Program-made: the position numbers and the translations under genes
Notes under the pieces: generated by a model
What the model saw: the letters and a program-made list of their open reading frames with translations, nothing else
Databases searched by the model: none
Told to the model about the DNA's origin: nothing
DNA from: Hofstenia miamia
Taxonomy: Eukaryota > Xenacoelomorpha > Acoela
Direction: 5' to 3'
Assembly: GCA_004352715.1 (NCBI GenBank)
Contig: SCFE01000105.1
Coordinates: 1,386,257-1,450,256 of the forward strand
DNA: 64,000 nt
Shown: positions 45,555-57,564 of the stretch, in pieces
Layout: each line of letters starts with the position of its first letter
Position numbering within the stretch: position 1 is the first letter of the stretch

Positions 45555-46862
45555 GTTTCATTTCTTCTCACAGCCTCATGCTGGTATCCCTCTCAGCTCG
45601 GGGAACTCACGAGTTTCCAGGGAGTCTGAGAGCTTTCCTCAGGACTCTAGCTGTACCCAACAATGCTGCCTTCTGTGCTACAACTCCTCCCCACTTTGGT
45701 ACTCACAACTCTTCCATGTATCTATTATGCTTCTTACTTGTCTATCTTCTCTTTCTCCTTGCTTTCTACATTTCTGTTCTTTGGTACTGCTATGTCTATC
45801 ACTGTTCCCAATCTTTTCTCTTTGTCTACCACTACTATGTCTGGCCTCCGTGCTTCTATTACTTTGCTTGTCTGGATGTTGAAGTCCCATAGTATCTTAA
45901 CCTTATCATTCTCTATGATTCTCTATGGCTTGTGCTCATGCCATTTGTCTTTTGCTTGTAACTCATGCTGCCTGCTTAAGCTCCAATGTACCAATCGTCC
46001 CAACCTGTCATGCCTGAACCTATACTCATTCTGTGCCAACTTCTCACACCCTGCTATCAGATGATCTACTGTCTCCGCCTCTTTCTTACATAGCCTACAC
46101 TTATCACTTACTTCTACTCTTCTGTCTATATGCTTCTTCACCCAGTTTGTTCTTATTGCTTGCTCCTGTGCTGCCATTATCAGTGCTTCTGTTTCTCTTT
46201 TTAGTCCTGCCTTCTTTAACCACTTGTTGCTTTCTTCTCTGTCACATTTTTCTGTGTTCCTCCAGTATTCTCCATGCATTGCCTTCTGCCTGTACCTTAT
46301 TTGTCTCTCTAATCCCATCCTACTCTGGTATGCTGTCTTTCCTTCAATCAGTTCTTATCTTCCTTAACTTCTTAGTGACCTCCAGTAGTGACCCTCTAGG
46401 TTGTGCTTCTAAGTATTCCTTTAGTTCTAGTGCTTCTGCTTCTACAGTTTCCTCCACACTTAGCAGTCCTTTCCCTCCTTTATGTCTTGCGATGTACAAC
46501 CTATCAACATCTCCATTTAAGTTGAATGCTCTCTCTGCTGCTAGTATCTTCCTTGTCTCCCTGTCTAGCTCCCAAGGTTCATTCTTACTCCACCTAACTA
46601 TTCCTACTGAATATCTCAACACTGGTATCGCCCATGTATTAATTGCTTTTATACTATTCTGCCCATTCAATGCTGACTTCTGTAGAACCTTCCTTACTCT
46701 CCTTTTGTATTCTTTTTTAGCCTCATCTTCATTTCCTCATGATCTGCTCTGTCCCTCTCTATCACTCCTAAGTACTTGTACCCCTTTTGACTTCCTCAAT
46801 CTTATCACCACTACTTCTGCAACATCTTCCTTGAACTAGCATACATCTTCAGGTCGTCCATG
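45555..46862 (-). mobile_element. R4/Dong-like LINE set within TTA repeats, copy 2
   Basis: A 1.3-kb 5'-truncated copy on the minus strand, bounded by (TTA)n on both sides (45479-45554 and 46863-46923). Truncation falls exactly at the YMDD box of the RT. It carries the rest of the RT, the thumb, the zinc knuckle, the restriction-like endonuclease and the natural stop. Dong, the founder of this clade, is known to insert into TAA repeats, and the same preference is visible here. Confidence 0.88.
45607..46862 (-). pseudogene. R4/Dong-like RT C-terminal half plus restriction-like endonuclease
   Basis: From the 5' end: YMDDLKMYA (RT catalytic box) with a following deletion, then KYLGVIERDRADHEEMK, then frame 46344-46670 with INTWAIPVLRYSVGIVRW and ADRLYIARHKGG-like text (thumb). 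Frame 45923-46318 follows, with YRQKAMHGEYW, IMAAQEQAIRTNWVKKHIDR and the CCHC knuckle CRLCKKEAETVDHLIAGC. After a shift comes RRPDIVVVDKEKRLGTVID, the PD-D endonuclease core. The last part reads KWGGVVAQKAALLGTARVLR and ends LPGNS at a TGA (45607-45609). At least three frameshifts are present. The N-terminal DNA-binding motifs and RT fingers are lost. Confidence 0.87.
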
Positions 46863-46864
46863 TA

Positions 46865-46906
<42 letters not shown>

Positions 46907-46923
46907 TTATTATTGTTATTATT
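46863..46923. repeat. (TTA)n microsatellite at the 5' junction of Dong-like copy 2
   Basis: Imperfect TTA repeat with one TTTTTA and one TTGTTA interruption, directly abutting the truncated RT. Confidence 0.9.
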
Positions 46924-48140
46924 AATACTGTTAATGAATTTACTTTATATTTGATAGTTATTTTTAATTTCTTGTTTACGTATATTGAAATTTTGAAATG
47001 CTGACTTTAGGAACTATGTATTAAATAACCAGTTCTGAAATAAGAGTAACCACTGTTTCAAATAATATGATAGCAATGAATAATTTCCAATTTATGATTT
47101 CTAAAATATCACAGTAAAATCTACTTTATAAAACCAAATCCGTTCTATAATAAATTTGCTGTATTAATAAGGGAGTTTCCTTAATTACCTACTATACATG
47201 ACGAAAACCTCAAAGAGAAAACCACAACAAATGTTACTTGCATAAATGCATCACAAATGAACATAAGAAAAGATCATAAGTTAATGAAGCGCATTGATCT
47301 CATTGAAAAGTTGGAGATTGGCATACAAACTTTTATTTTGTAATTCTTGGAAAGCATATTACGTATTGTAGTTAAATTTTTAATTCATGTTTCACGCAAA
47401 CTTCTATAAATGCATGAATTTATACTTACCATAGATTTAATTATTTTATCTATTTCTAAGCAATGCATAGTGAATTTTCTATTGCATATATATGCAGGCG
47501 TACATCTGCATGTATGTATATCACTGAATTACTGATTATTTAATCAACTGAAGCTCATTTTCATTACTGTCCATGTAGCACTCGTTCCAATCAATATTCA
47601 GAAAGCCGAGAGCCATGTTACATCCTACAGCGAGTTCGATAAAACTGATAACCACTACGTTTTATCGCACCAAGAGCTTTTTAAATATTGCAAAAACGCA
47701 TTAGACACTGAATTCCATTTTTTTATTCTATTTGATTGAGCAGATGCGTTTTTTTACTGTTATTTGCTGAAGTATCATTTAAGTTTAGCCTTATTATCCA
47801 ATAAATAAAAGTGAGACCATTAAGTGAGTATGCAGTTATGTTTTGTAAGCTGTCCTCACCGAAATTGTAAATTGTTCAAATATATAATCTTATTTTACTT
47901 GAATAATTTTGAAAAATTTCAAACATGGAGGATACTAAGTATAAATTGCTTTGTATTAGGCGCCCGTATTTCACATATGAATGCACACTTATGATTATGG
48001 AGTCTGCATGTTGTTTGGAGATTCTTTGCATCTTCTGAAAATTGCATATGCACAACTGCAATCGCATATATGCAATCGATGCATATACATGCATNGGTAT
48101 CATTAAGCAAAAGTTACAGCAGTCAACCACTCATAATACA
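46924..48140. other. Unassigned AT-rich DNA
   Basis: At 48040-48094 there is a palindrome-rich run of TGCATATGCA/GCATATATGC motifs, ending at a single N (48095). It may be a small repeat with an assembly joint. Confidence 0.45.
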
Positions 48141-48149
48141 CAGTAACTT

Positions 48150-48366
48150 AAACAAGCAGTTGGTCAGGCATTTAATGAAATTGAAGTTGATATTCTACAC
48201 AAAATCCACAAGTACACATTCAGGTGTTTTCAATTTTGTATTGATAGGATAAATAACTGTAGTTTTTGTTTACTTCACATATTTCTATATAGAATATAAT
48301 TTTGATGTTGTTTGATTATTTTTTGTTAGGATTTTTGAAATTTAGTAACTTATGGGCCACCCTGTA
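48150..48366 (+). mobile_element. Mariner/IS630-like 3' end remnant
   Basis: Coding remnant AFNEIEVDILHKIHKYTFRC, then FQFCIDRINNCSF, resembling the C-terminal RRxxxCIxxxGxHF region of mariner-like transposases. It is followed by a terminal repeat GTAACTTATGGGCCACCCTG and TA. The 'GGCCACCCTGTA' end is typical of one mariner/IS630 group. The left half is missing and a TA-rich run follows at once. Confidence 0.6.
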
Positions 48367-48404
48367 CATATATATATATATACATATATACAATATTAGA
48401 TTTC

Positions 48405-48605
48405 AATCCCCCCAAGTATCCCCGACACATCAGGGAGATGTTGCAGTTTCCGTGTAATATCCCAAGAAACAGTTTTCTGCGACATCATTATCGATATTGC
48501 AGACAACTTCCCATGCATTATCAAAAGCTGTTAAATCACTTTCTGTGCAAAATTTCTCTGATTCTGCTTCTACAACTTCCTCCATATCAACACCTAGTAT
48601 TCATT
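48405..48605 (-). pseudogene. Possible pogo/Tigger-type transposase C-terminus
   Basis: The minus strand reads EEVVEAESEKFCTESDLTAF, then DNAWEVVCNIDNDVAENCFL. The AW..V....I.NCF pattern resembles the end of pogo/Tigger DDE transposases. There are no terminal repeats and no DDE core. The identification rests on this one motif and could be wrong; an unrecognised host exon is the alternative. Confidence 0.3.
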
Positions 48606-48978
48606 GTCATCTTTTGATGAATCAATCTTTTTTGAGGACCTCATATATATGTCTAGAAACTATTGTTTTTAGTTTCAAATAGATGAGATTTATTCCCAAT
48701 GATAGTTTGATGCCAGAAAAAATCCAAAAAAATGCACTAATTATCTGAAAAGCGATGACTTCAAATTTGCTAATTTTATATCTACAAACTATGCAATATT
48801 GTGACATAATACCAAATAAAATAAACAATTGATATAAATTAATAACTTGTTCTTCTTATGATTGTTGATATATTTTTGGTATTCCATTTTTTCAATATAT
48901 TATGTTATTATTGAGTTAAAAAACTATGAAATCTAAATCGATTCTGTAAAATAGTAAAATATGTATCAACATTGAAAT

Positions 48979-49373
48979 CTAACCGATAAATTTATTCATG
49001 AAGTCTGAATCTACTTCAAAGCCCATCGGTAAGTTCTCAATGAATTTTTTAGTAAATGACTTTTCCGCGAAGACGACTATTTTACCACCCTTTGAATTAA
49101 TTAAAATTATTAATTTTATAAACCTAATGTTCCTTCTCAAAATTGGAAAATTAATTTCTATGTCATTTGTCAGCACTGATTAGCACAATAGTTTTTCAAG
49201 GAATAACAGAAATTTATAAGAGACAGAATCCATTAAAATCTAGGGCAAGATCGACGAAAATTCTAGTAAACGACAGATTTACTTTTAACAATTTCTTTTT
49301 AATGCAACTAAAAGAGTTAAATTTTAAAAGCTGCATAATATCAAATCCTTATCAACTTCAGAAGTACTGAATA
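48979..49373. other. Two overlapping unassigned ORF segments
   Basis: The minus frame 48979-49176 (NDIEINFPILRRNIRFIKLI, then KGGKIVVFAEKSFTKKFIEN) and the plus frame 49167-49370 (QNPLKSRARSTKILVNDRFT) are both fairly protein-like. A perfect GTAAGT lies on the plus strand at 49030. They may belong to an old LINE ORF1/ORF2 or be chance. Confidence 0.25.
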
Positions 49374-51789
49374 ATTCTGCTAATAAAATTTTCAAATATT
49401 ATTTAAGAAATTGTGTCTTCTATAGAATTTATTCGGATTTTCAAGTATTACTTTTAAATTAATAATAACGAATTAACCTAACAGAATGTGTTTTTGTAAT
49501 TTACATACAATAAACTTCAGAAAACTATAGTTAATGACCCAATTTATAACCTTTACTTAAAATTTGTTTCAACCTAATTGGAAAAAATTTATTGTACGGG
49601 CTTCCAAAAAAATTATTTGGCAGTTTCCAATCAATTATCAAGCTGGCCAATCAATTAATTGTAATTGCCTCCCACGACGAATCAATCATTGCAATTGATG
49701 GTCAATTATTTTTTACTAAAGCTTTAACAAAAAACTAAGTTTTTAGTTGACATTGTATACAATATATTGATAAAAGCTGGTGATTTAAGCATTAATTACC
49801 TAAAAATGCTAAAGAGCACATTAATATGCTTCGCAACACGTTAAATTTAACTGTAATAATACAAAAATTTCAATTTGCATTAGAAATTCCCCTTCAACAC
49901 TCATCATAAATTATTGCAGTTTTTTTCGGGACATTAACAATAATTTCATTCCTCAATTAATTGAAATGAAATTAATTGAAATCACAATCAATTTATTATT
50001 TGAGGATAATGTTACTGTTAATTACTTGGTAATTAATTGAAGCCCATTAAAGTTTTCACTGCAATTAGGATTTAGCACAAAAGCGGAGAAATGTTTTGTA
50101 AAGATAGAAATGACATAGTTTACATTAAAGGTTGCGAAGATGCATGGTTAATTCTTAGAATGTATATTTTTAGTGTGTTCTAATAACTGTTGCTTTGAAA
50201 TGTAAAATATGATGATGGTGATGCTTCATTAATATGCATTTTACAAGTTAATTATAACCTCAATTAGCGCTTAGCCCATAATTTTTATTAAATGGTTTTT
50301 CTTAGTGTCTAGCTTTTCATACTTTGCAATTTAATACAATACATTAATTATGCAACTAAAAACTAATTAAATTTTAATTAAGTGCTAAATATGTATATTA
50401 TTTACCTTTTAATACACGTGTACAATCAATTTAATTCAACTGCAAAATGCCTTTAATTAGAATTTACTCAATAATTTCTAAAACACATCGATTTTCATTG
50501 ATTAATGCTCTCAATGTTTTTACTAATAACTTTTCAATTCACCTCTAGCATATTGACAATTCTATTAAAAAGGTTTACATCCATTATTTTTTTAATTGGG
50601 GTATTGGAAATCAATGATTGAAAATTTCTCCAATGCATTGCAGTGGAATTATATTGTGGTGAACATAGATTTACATGTAATCCAAACTATGAATTTATGC
50701 CCACTTGGCAATATTTTCTTTTTCAATGCCAAAGATTTTGACTGTTAGCAAGTTCATTGGTAAAAACTATAAAATCAGATATTTTAGCAATACATTTTTA
50801 AGCACTAAGTTTGCTATGTTTGTTCATCAAAATTCATTACTCTCATCAAACACCTATCGAATATCTATATTTACAAAGTAATGTGGGTGATTATGTTTGA
50901 AAAGACATAGCCTCAAAATTGCTTGATACATTTGTAAAGTCGTTAAGATCATCTATGTGTAGGTGTTATACTATATAATGACTAAAACTATATTGCTACG
51001 ATGTACCGGTCGCAGTGTTATTTAAAGAAATTATTAATAAATTCGTTATTTTCTAGAATTTCCATTCAAATCTATGTCACCTTAGACGCTTGACTTCCGA
51101 AAGCAAATTAATTATATATGACATAATTTTCATCTTCTAAACAAGGTAGTATGTACATTTAACTAGCGGTTTCTGCCAAAAGCAATGAGGTTACGTTTGA
51201 ATTCTAGCCTAAAGTCAAACTGCCATTGCCATTTACTTACATAAATCATTCGAGAGAAATAAATAAAATTATTTATTGAAAATTCTTTGTTCAATCATGA
51301 GGAGCATAATTTGTCAGGCTTGTCTTTGATTTGTAAAATTAATTTCTAGTAATTGAAGTGACCAATTTGTCGTCATCTGTGATTATTTTTGAATGAGAGA
51401 TAGGAAATTAACTAGCATCTTTTTGAAAATTATTTTTGTAAGGGTTAGTATGTTTCAAATACCTGAATACGGTGTTTACTGTTAAAGTAAATACTGTTTT
51501 TTAATCTTCTAATACACCTGTTTCCTCTCATTAATCCCTGCTAACTTTAAGAGTTAATTAAAATACTTAAACTTCTAATAATGTTTGCAGAACAAAATGT
51601 TTTGAGATCTTATTAACATTTTAGGCATTTTAAGGTGGTTGATTTAGTGGTCATTACAATTTTAAGGGCATAGCTTAATTTCTGTTACGTTAGACAACTT
51701 GTTTCTGAGATAAAATCAGCTTTTTTAAACTAAAAATCTTGTCAATATATAATTTAAATTCATGAAATCTTGAATGCAAATTTACTTAC

Positions 51790-51831
51790 CTCCAATAATA
51801 TTTTGTAGTATATCATTAATATCAGATCTAG
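51790..51831 (-). CDS. Candidate 42-bp microexon
   Basis: On the minus strand TTTTGCAAAG precedes 42 open bases reading RSDINDILQNIIG, closed by a perfect GTAAGTAAA donor. It is phase 1 to phase 1. It is very short and the pyrimidine tract is weak, so this may be chance. Confidence 0.15.
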
Positions 51832-52545
51832 CTTTGCAAAATATCATCAAATTCTCAAATATGTGGATAAAAAATACCTAATAATTACACTTTCAAGTCC
51901 TTATTAAGTTTTTGTTCTATGCAGTACTTTGTAAATGTTTTTGAATTTTATCAAGTTTCTGTTCTTTTAAATACTCACACTAATTGACTGGCATGACATT
52001 TTATAATGCAGAGAATCAATAGACAATGTTTTCGCTTTTGTTTTAACCACAACCCTTCGATTTTGTTTTTCTAAACTACTATAAATGTCATTCATTTTGC
52101 GACGTTGACGCTGCATATGTCATGTAGTTCTGTTGCGGCCTTGCGAGCTTGACAATATGCACAAAAATAATTAATCAAGTCATCCTTTACAGTTATTGTT
52201 TAATAATTCTTAAATTTTAGGAATTAAACTTATTGTTTATTTAAAAAATTTCAAAATTACCCAAAATTTAAAAAGTGAAATCACTTGGAAAAGACTAAAA
52301 TTTGACATTATATATATATATATACATGTATAAATATATATATATATATATATTACTGGTATTAGATAGTGCATATGCTTATTTCATTTAGTAGTACATC
52401 AACCTGTTCATACTGGAACTTATGTCAGCATGAAAGATATAAGTTAAAGACTTTCTTCAGAATTCTTATAAATCACATTTTAAGAAATCAATTTTGCAAA
52501 GGAGTATTTTATATACAAAAGAACTATTTTTTTTGATTAAAAGTA

Positions 52546-52788
52546 ATTATAAATGTGCCAGTTGGTGATTTGGAAAAAGGACACAAATTTCAGAAATCTA
52601 TATTTAGAAAAACATCCGTTGAAGATTTTCAGTGCACAGATGTCAATAAATTAAAAAGCGGAAAGGATTTGGGGCATAAAATAGATCAATTTAGTAAACT
52701 ACACAATATAAAAACATGCTTACATTTTCTATGTTGTTCTAAGTGCCTTTCGAGTTCACATTCCATGTGCTTGCACATTAGGTATTAA
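52546..52788 (+). CDS. Cysteine-rich ORF tail, unknown
   Basis: An open frame preceded by an AAAAG acceptor-like site gives PVGDLEKGHKFQKSIFRKTS and a C-terminal CLHFLCCSKCLSSSHSMCLH before TAA. The clustered cysteines are unusual for chance ORFs here. Product, start and splicing are unknown. Confidence 0.2.
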   Translation: MINVPVGDLEKGHKFQKSIFRKTSVEDFQCTDVNKLKSGKDLGHKIDQFSKLHNIKTCLHFLCCSKCLSSSHSMCLHIRY

Positions 52789-53261
52789 GATTAGTGTTCA
52801 GAATTTTTATTAATGCAGATTTTACAAGATTATTACTGAACGTAGATGGCAAGCATGGGATTTCCAACCTAGGTCTTAATTAATAAATTGACAGTTTTAA
52901 TTAATTGTAACATTGAATTATATGATGACCGACAGCTTTCAATGCTGCATATTGCTGGGAAAATTAGCTCTCTATTGCTGCCCAATCTAATTCAAGGCCA
53001 CTTTTTTATTTATATTCAATTCATTTGGAAACAATTTTATTCTATACTTATAAACTTAGTTATATAGGCATTCACATAATTCCCGAAAAATATAACCACG
53101 AGGTGGTAGTGGAGTTTTTAGCACTTAGTTTAATATTTTATAATACTAATACTATCTGCATTCGAATATTACATTGTATTGATTAAAGAAATGCTTTATT
53201 CTTCATTAAGTGATTGCCTCCGGATTTCCAAGATAAATGTAAATATCTTTATCAGTATTTA

Positions 53262-54289
53262 ATTATATATATATATATATATATGTGCGTTTGTGTGTGA
53301 AAATATTGCCTATTTGATGTTTCCATTTATTTAATATAATTTCAAATTGCATATGAGAAGAAGTTCGCAAATACACGTTATTAAAAGGCAACATGCGCAT
53401 TAGATTAAAAAATTAATGTGAACGTGAACTTCCAGATATACATTCTTACAAAAGCATCATTGAATATTGGAGTGAAATTATATACTTCTGCACAAGTGAT
53501 GGACAGAGAGTCGAATAGTTGTTTCCAAACACAATCGAAAGAATAACTTTAATGATTGAAATCGGGCAAGAGTTTGAGACTAATTGACATTCGAACACAG
53601 GGCTTTAGAATGCTTGCTGAACCTTAATTATGACGAAAATTGTAAAGAAATTCTTAATAGGCTTGGAAAAAATTGTTTGAAAATGTGACCATATCGACTT
53701 GTATCTAGGGATACAAATGACAGCTTAGGATTACGCTGGAATTTGTCAACATTCGCTAAGCAGCTCATGTTTTCAATCATGTATGTCTTGAGACATTTTT
53801 TCAACTTACCCTAGGTATTCTAAAGACCCAATAATTAGAAAATTCAGAGTATTAAGCTATTGAATGCATCAAAAAGTCTCATAGCAAGCAGTCACCAATA
53901 TATGTTTAGTTACTAAGTCCGAATTGAGAAGTTGAATAAGAACTCTTCCCCTTAATTAAGGCGGATTGAATATTGTTGTTTAAATACTTTATAGCATTTA
54001 GAAAAAAATATGTATCCGAATGGTTAGTGATATTGAAAAATATAAAAATAATATTACCATTATGAAGGGGTGTGGTGCTAAAATTTACTGTGGCTATATA
54101 CTAACTGCCAATTCCAAATCAGCATATATGAGACATATTTTATCATACAAATGTTATCACTTTTTGCGGATATACACTAACAGCAACTTCGAAATCATAT
54201 ATACATGTGTATATTCATACAAATGTTATAATTTTTTGCAGGTATACGCTAATTCCCAATTTCAAATCATCGTATATGAGACATGTATA

Positions 54290-54290
<1 letters not shown>
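53262..54290. other. Unassigned DNA with a TA run
   Basis: A TA run is at 53262-53284. Around 54080-54290 three short related blocks (TTATCATACAAATGTTATCA, CATACAAATGTTATAATTTT and CTAA(C/T)(T/A/G)(G/C)CCAA/CAACTT) form a degenerate local tandem repeat of about 85-95 bases. Confidence 0.45.
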
Positions 54291-54376
<86 letters not shown>

Positions 54377-54558
54377 TNNNNNNNNNNNNNNNNNNNNNNN
54401 NNNNNNNNNNNNNNNNNNNNNNNNNNNNNNNNNNNNNNNNNNNNNNNNNNNNNNNNNNNNNNNNNNNNNNNNNNNNNNNNNNNNNNNNNNNNNNNNNNNN
54501 NNNNNNNNNNNNNNNNNNNNNNNNNNNNNNNNNNATATATATATATATATATATATAT
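54291..54558. repeat. (TA)n tract interrupted by a 157-base N gap
   Basis: Long TA repeat with TACA interruptions on both sides of Ns at 54378-54534. Every ORF crossing it is an artefact. Confidence 0.9.
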
Positions 54559-54559
54559 T

Positions 54560-55015
54560 GTCCCAATATTAACATCCTTTGCAACAAAGAAGATTTTCAA
54601 CAACAAAGATCTTATCCCTAAGAAATTAGTTTCTTCTGTAATTTACCAATATGAATGTGATGATTGAAATAAATCATACATCAGGGAAACTAAAGGACAT
54701 CTTGGATAATGGATGAAAGAACACATAAGAGGACATTTAAATTCGGAAATTTACTTATATCACCATGAAATCATGGAAGAAGATTTGAAGATATTACTAA
54801 GGTCAAAGCATCATAAAATTGGAGAGCAAATTATTTTTAAATCTTCAAAAAACAATGCAAGAGAACATCAATAATTCTAGGTCTATAGTGCATGCAATCT
54901 ATTTATAATTTCATTTAGTGTAGTTGATTGTAAAATATTTAGTTACCGCATTTGTCATACTGACAATGATTCCTAATAATCGAAACCGGTCCAAATTTTT
55001 AACTGTCTTGTATAT
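54560..55015 (+). mobile_element. Penelope-like element 3' end (GIY-YIG endonuclease and tail)
   Basis: The plus-strand translation reads IFNNKDLIPKKLVSSVIYQY, then ECDD, a stop, KSYIRETKGHLG, a stop, WMKEHIRGHLNS. It corresponds to the zinc-finger-like linker and GIY-YIG nuclease of Penelope-like elements: VIYQYEC begins the GIY block and SYIRETK(R)HL the YIG block. In the second block the glycine of YIG is replaced by Arg. The 3' flank contains TAATCGAAACCGGTCC, the CGAAAC box often found downstream of these genes. It is truncated on the left by a TA repeat. Confidence 0.7.
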
Positions 55016-55017
55016 TT

Positions 55018-55057
<40 letters not shown>

Positions 55058-55105
55058 NNNNNNNNNNNNNNNNNNNNNNNNNNNNNNNNNNNNNNNNNNN
55101 NNNNN
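55058..55105. other. N gap, 48 bases, after a TA run
   Basis: A TA run (55024-55054) meets Ns. The sequence after the gap is unrelated. Confidence 0.9.
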
Positions 55106-55375
55106 CCTCTACGGGCTTTGGATTCAAAATTTTAAAATATCTACAAGGCACTGGATACAAAAATAATTATACAGGTGCAAGATAATATGGCGGACGGGGC
55201 TGGATAGGGGTCTAAAAAAAATTTTTATTGGAAAAATGTGAAACTCATACATAAGAAATTAGACCTCTATTCCAAATACGTAATGTAAACATTTTTTAAT
55301 AAAATGAATTATTTTGGCTTTCCATCAAAAAAAAGTGCAGACGGTGGATACAAATCCCATAGTATATATAGCCCG

Positions 55376-55406
<31 letters not shown>

Positions 55407-56241
55407 AATTTTGAACACTCTGATTGCTTTGGACAAACGCATAGTTTTATTGTGTCAAAATAACATGATCAACTTGTAGAAAATAATTGAGTCTAAAGAA
55501 AAATACCAATTTAAGTTACATCTTTTGTTTAGTGACAAGTGAAAATTTTATTGTATCTTTCAGAAAAAGTATTTGCAACGTTAATTAAGATTCCATTTGT
55601 TATTATAAAAGATTAGAAGGTAATTATAGTGATGACATCAATTTAATATTTGCTTCTATAATTTCTTTCAAAAGTTGAACAAAATACGTTTCATAGATTA
55701 AATACTCTAATAGGAATACGGATTTTTATTCCTACTGTGAATGCCGACGTATTAATCAATAATTTATGAATATATCACCGCAGATTGATTAATTCCCAAA
55801 CCCACATTTATTTTGAATAAAAGTCATTAATAATGCGTTAGAGAATTTCAATTGTATTTGACAAATATCTTAATTTGAAATTTATTCAATAGTTGGTTAG
55901 AACAGTGCAATTTTTAATATCTAGAGTACAATGTGAAGACACTGATGAAATGCTATATACATTAAAATTTAATCATGCCATGTTAAAAGATTTGGACGAG
56001 TCAATCCAAATGCCAATTGTCACCCAGAATTTCTGAGCGACCGAATCGGAATAATGCATAATGTTAAATAATATATTGTTCCATATATTCATCATTTCAT
56101 TATTAGAAAATTACCAATTTCTAAATAATAAGTAAACTTAATCCCCAAGCTCCACACATTTTATATAAAATCTTTCTCAAATCTTCAAATTGGCAAATTA
56201 CTGGCTGAATTTTTTCGACCAACCCAAATAACGTTTTCAAG
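55106..56241. other. Unassigned DNA
   Basis: A TA run is at 55375-55402. No gene recognised. Confidence 0.45.
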
Positions 56242-56385
56242 CTATGGGGCATAGTGAAAAAAAAATGTTGGCCAAAAATGCTTCCCTTTTTGGATTTCCT
56301 ACCACTGAAGGCATTACTGTGGAAAATTTTCTGAAGAATGTAGACAACGTTGTTCTTGACATCGGGTTCATACCTTTATTAAATG
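56242..56385 (+). CDS. Candidate 144-bp exon, phase 1-1
   Basis: Acceptor AACGTTTTCAAG, then 144 open bases, then GTAAGATGG. The product reads MGHSEKKMLAKNASLFGFPT, then TEGITVENFLKNVDNVVLDI and GFIPLLN. Length is a multiple of three and both ends are phase 1. GC is raised. The minus strand is also open across the region, which leaves the strand in some doubt, but only the plus strand has a good donor. Its phase matches the next candidate at 57960, which would fit one transcript. Not recognised. Confidence 0.38.
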
Positions 56386-56439
56386 GTAAGATGGTGATAT
56401 ACAAGCTAAATAATAAACCTAATTTCAATAACTGAAATT

Positions 56440-57560
56440 TTACTGATCCCTTAAAATAAGTTAATAGTAATAATTATTAATTTTTTAGTAAAAGTTGAAA
56501 GATGAGACGTTCCTTTTCCCCCCTACTAACTCTGATCTGTTTTGCATTACTCATTTATATAGTTTTTCTTAAATACAACGCATTAATTAGTGCATTAGCT
56601 TTCAGTCCAAAGAATAATTGTCAAATGCATCTTTTGAAATCTTTTTATTGAGTTGATAACAATTCGTTTTTGAGCAAAGACATAATTAACATTATCCATG
56701 TAAAATAGCCTTTGTTAATTTTTTTCTATCCAGTTTTTTTTCAAAATAATCAATAAGTCACATGCACGTACTTTCACATTATTTTACATGGATGACAAAT
56801 TCCTTCCAAGCAATTATCCAATGTAGCTAATGTAATAAACTCGTTAGTACACAATTTTACTAGAACTTGAAAGGGTGGGAAATCGGTCCCACCACTTGAG
56901 CTGGTCTGTCCAACAATGACCTGTGGCCTGACCCAGCCGTCTAACAATAGCAGTATAATATGCTCAAAATGTTTTAGCTTAAAAGTATTAATAAAATCAA
57001 TAAAAAATACAACAAAATAAAATCTTTAAGAATTTTAAAGATTCAAATGTTTAACATTGTAACTTGTTCCTTAAACCTGTTAGTGCTTTTCTACGCTTAC
57101 GATTATAAATGACTCGCTAGTTGACCCATGTAAGTTTTACTTGGTACCCCCATAGAAATTCTAGTAAGTTGACAATTTGTTCTGAATTATAATAAGGAAT
57201 AGCTATCAACATCCACGTTTTTGGATCATGAAACGTTATAGATGATTCGACTGCTAAGACGTCTAAATTTACAATTAAAATTAAAAAAATTTTCAGAAAG
57301 CTTTGATATGTAATTAATTACTGATTAAATATTAAAATTATATGTTTATGTGAAGATGCTAAAGAGATTCTTAAATTTCTAAGGATCTCGCATAATGTCT
57401 TATGCAAAATGAATTGATAGGGATTTAAGCATGGCTATAAATAGCTTTGGAATTAAGACTTCAGGTTCTCGAATTACTTCAATAAGATTAAGTTGTATGT
57501 GATCATTCAAATCTCTCAATATCTATTTTAAATAAAATTTTAGGATATGTTTGTATGTGT
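56440..57560. other. Unassigned DNA
   Basis: A GC-richer stretch at 56870-56945 (CCCACCACTTGAGCTGG, CTGACCCAGCCG) has no recognised product. It may be a small repeat end. Confidence 0.4.
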
Positions 57561-57564
57561 AGAC

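Larger units (their letters stand above)
49600..53255. promoter_or_regulatory. Transposon-poor, TAATTA-rich block (possible conserved noncoding region)
   Basis: No mobile element, tandem repeat (except a TA run at 52309-52354) or gene was recognised over about 3.6 kb. TAATTA, AATTAATT and CAATTA motifs recur densely, especially 49620-50470 (for example AATCAATTAATTGTAATTG, AACTAATTAAATTTTAATTA). TAATTA is the core site of many homeodomain proteins, and such blocks can be developmental enhancers. AT-richness alone could also produce them. Confidence 0.25.

Noticed and set aside
46033-46839. Plus-strand frame of 268 codons, the longest in the window
   Set aside because: Antisense of the Dong-like RT/endonuclease; pyrimidine-rich composition explains the lack of stops.
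54020-54667. Frames encoding YIYIYI repeats
   Set aside because: Translated TA microsatellite and Ns.
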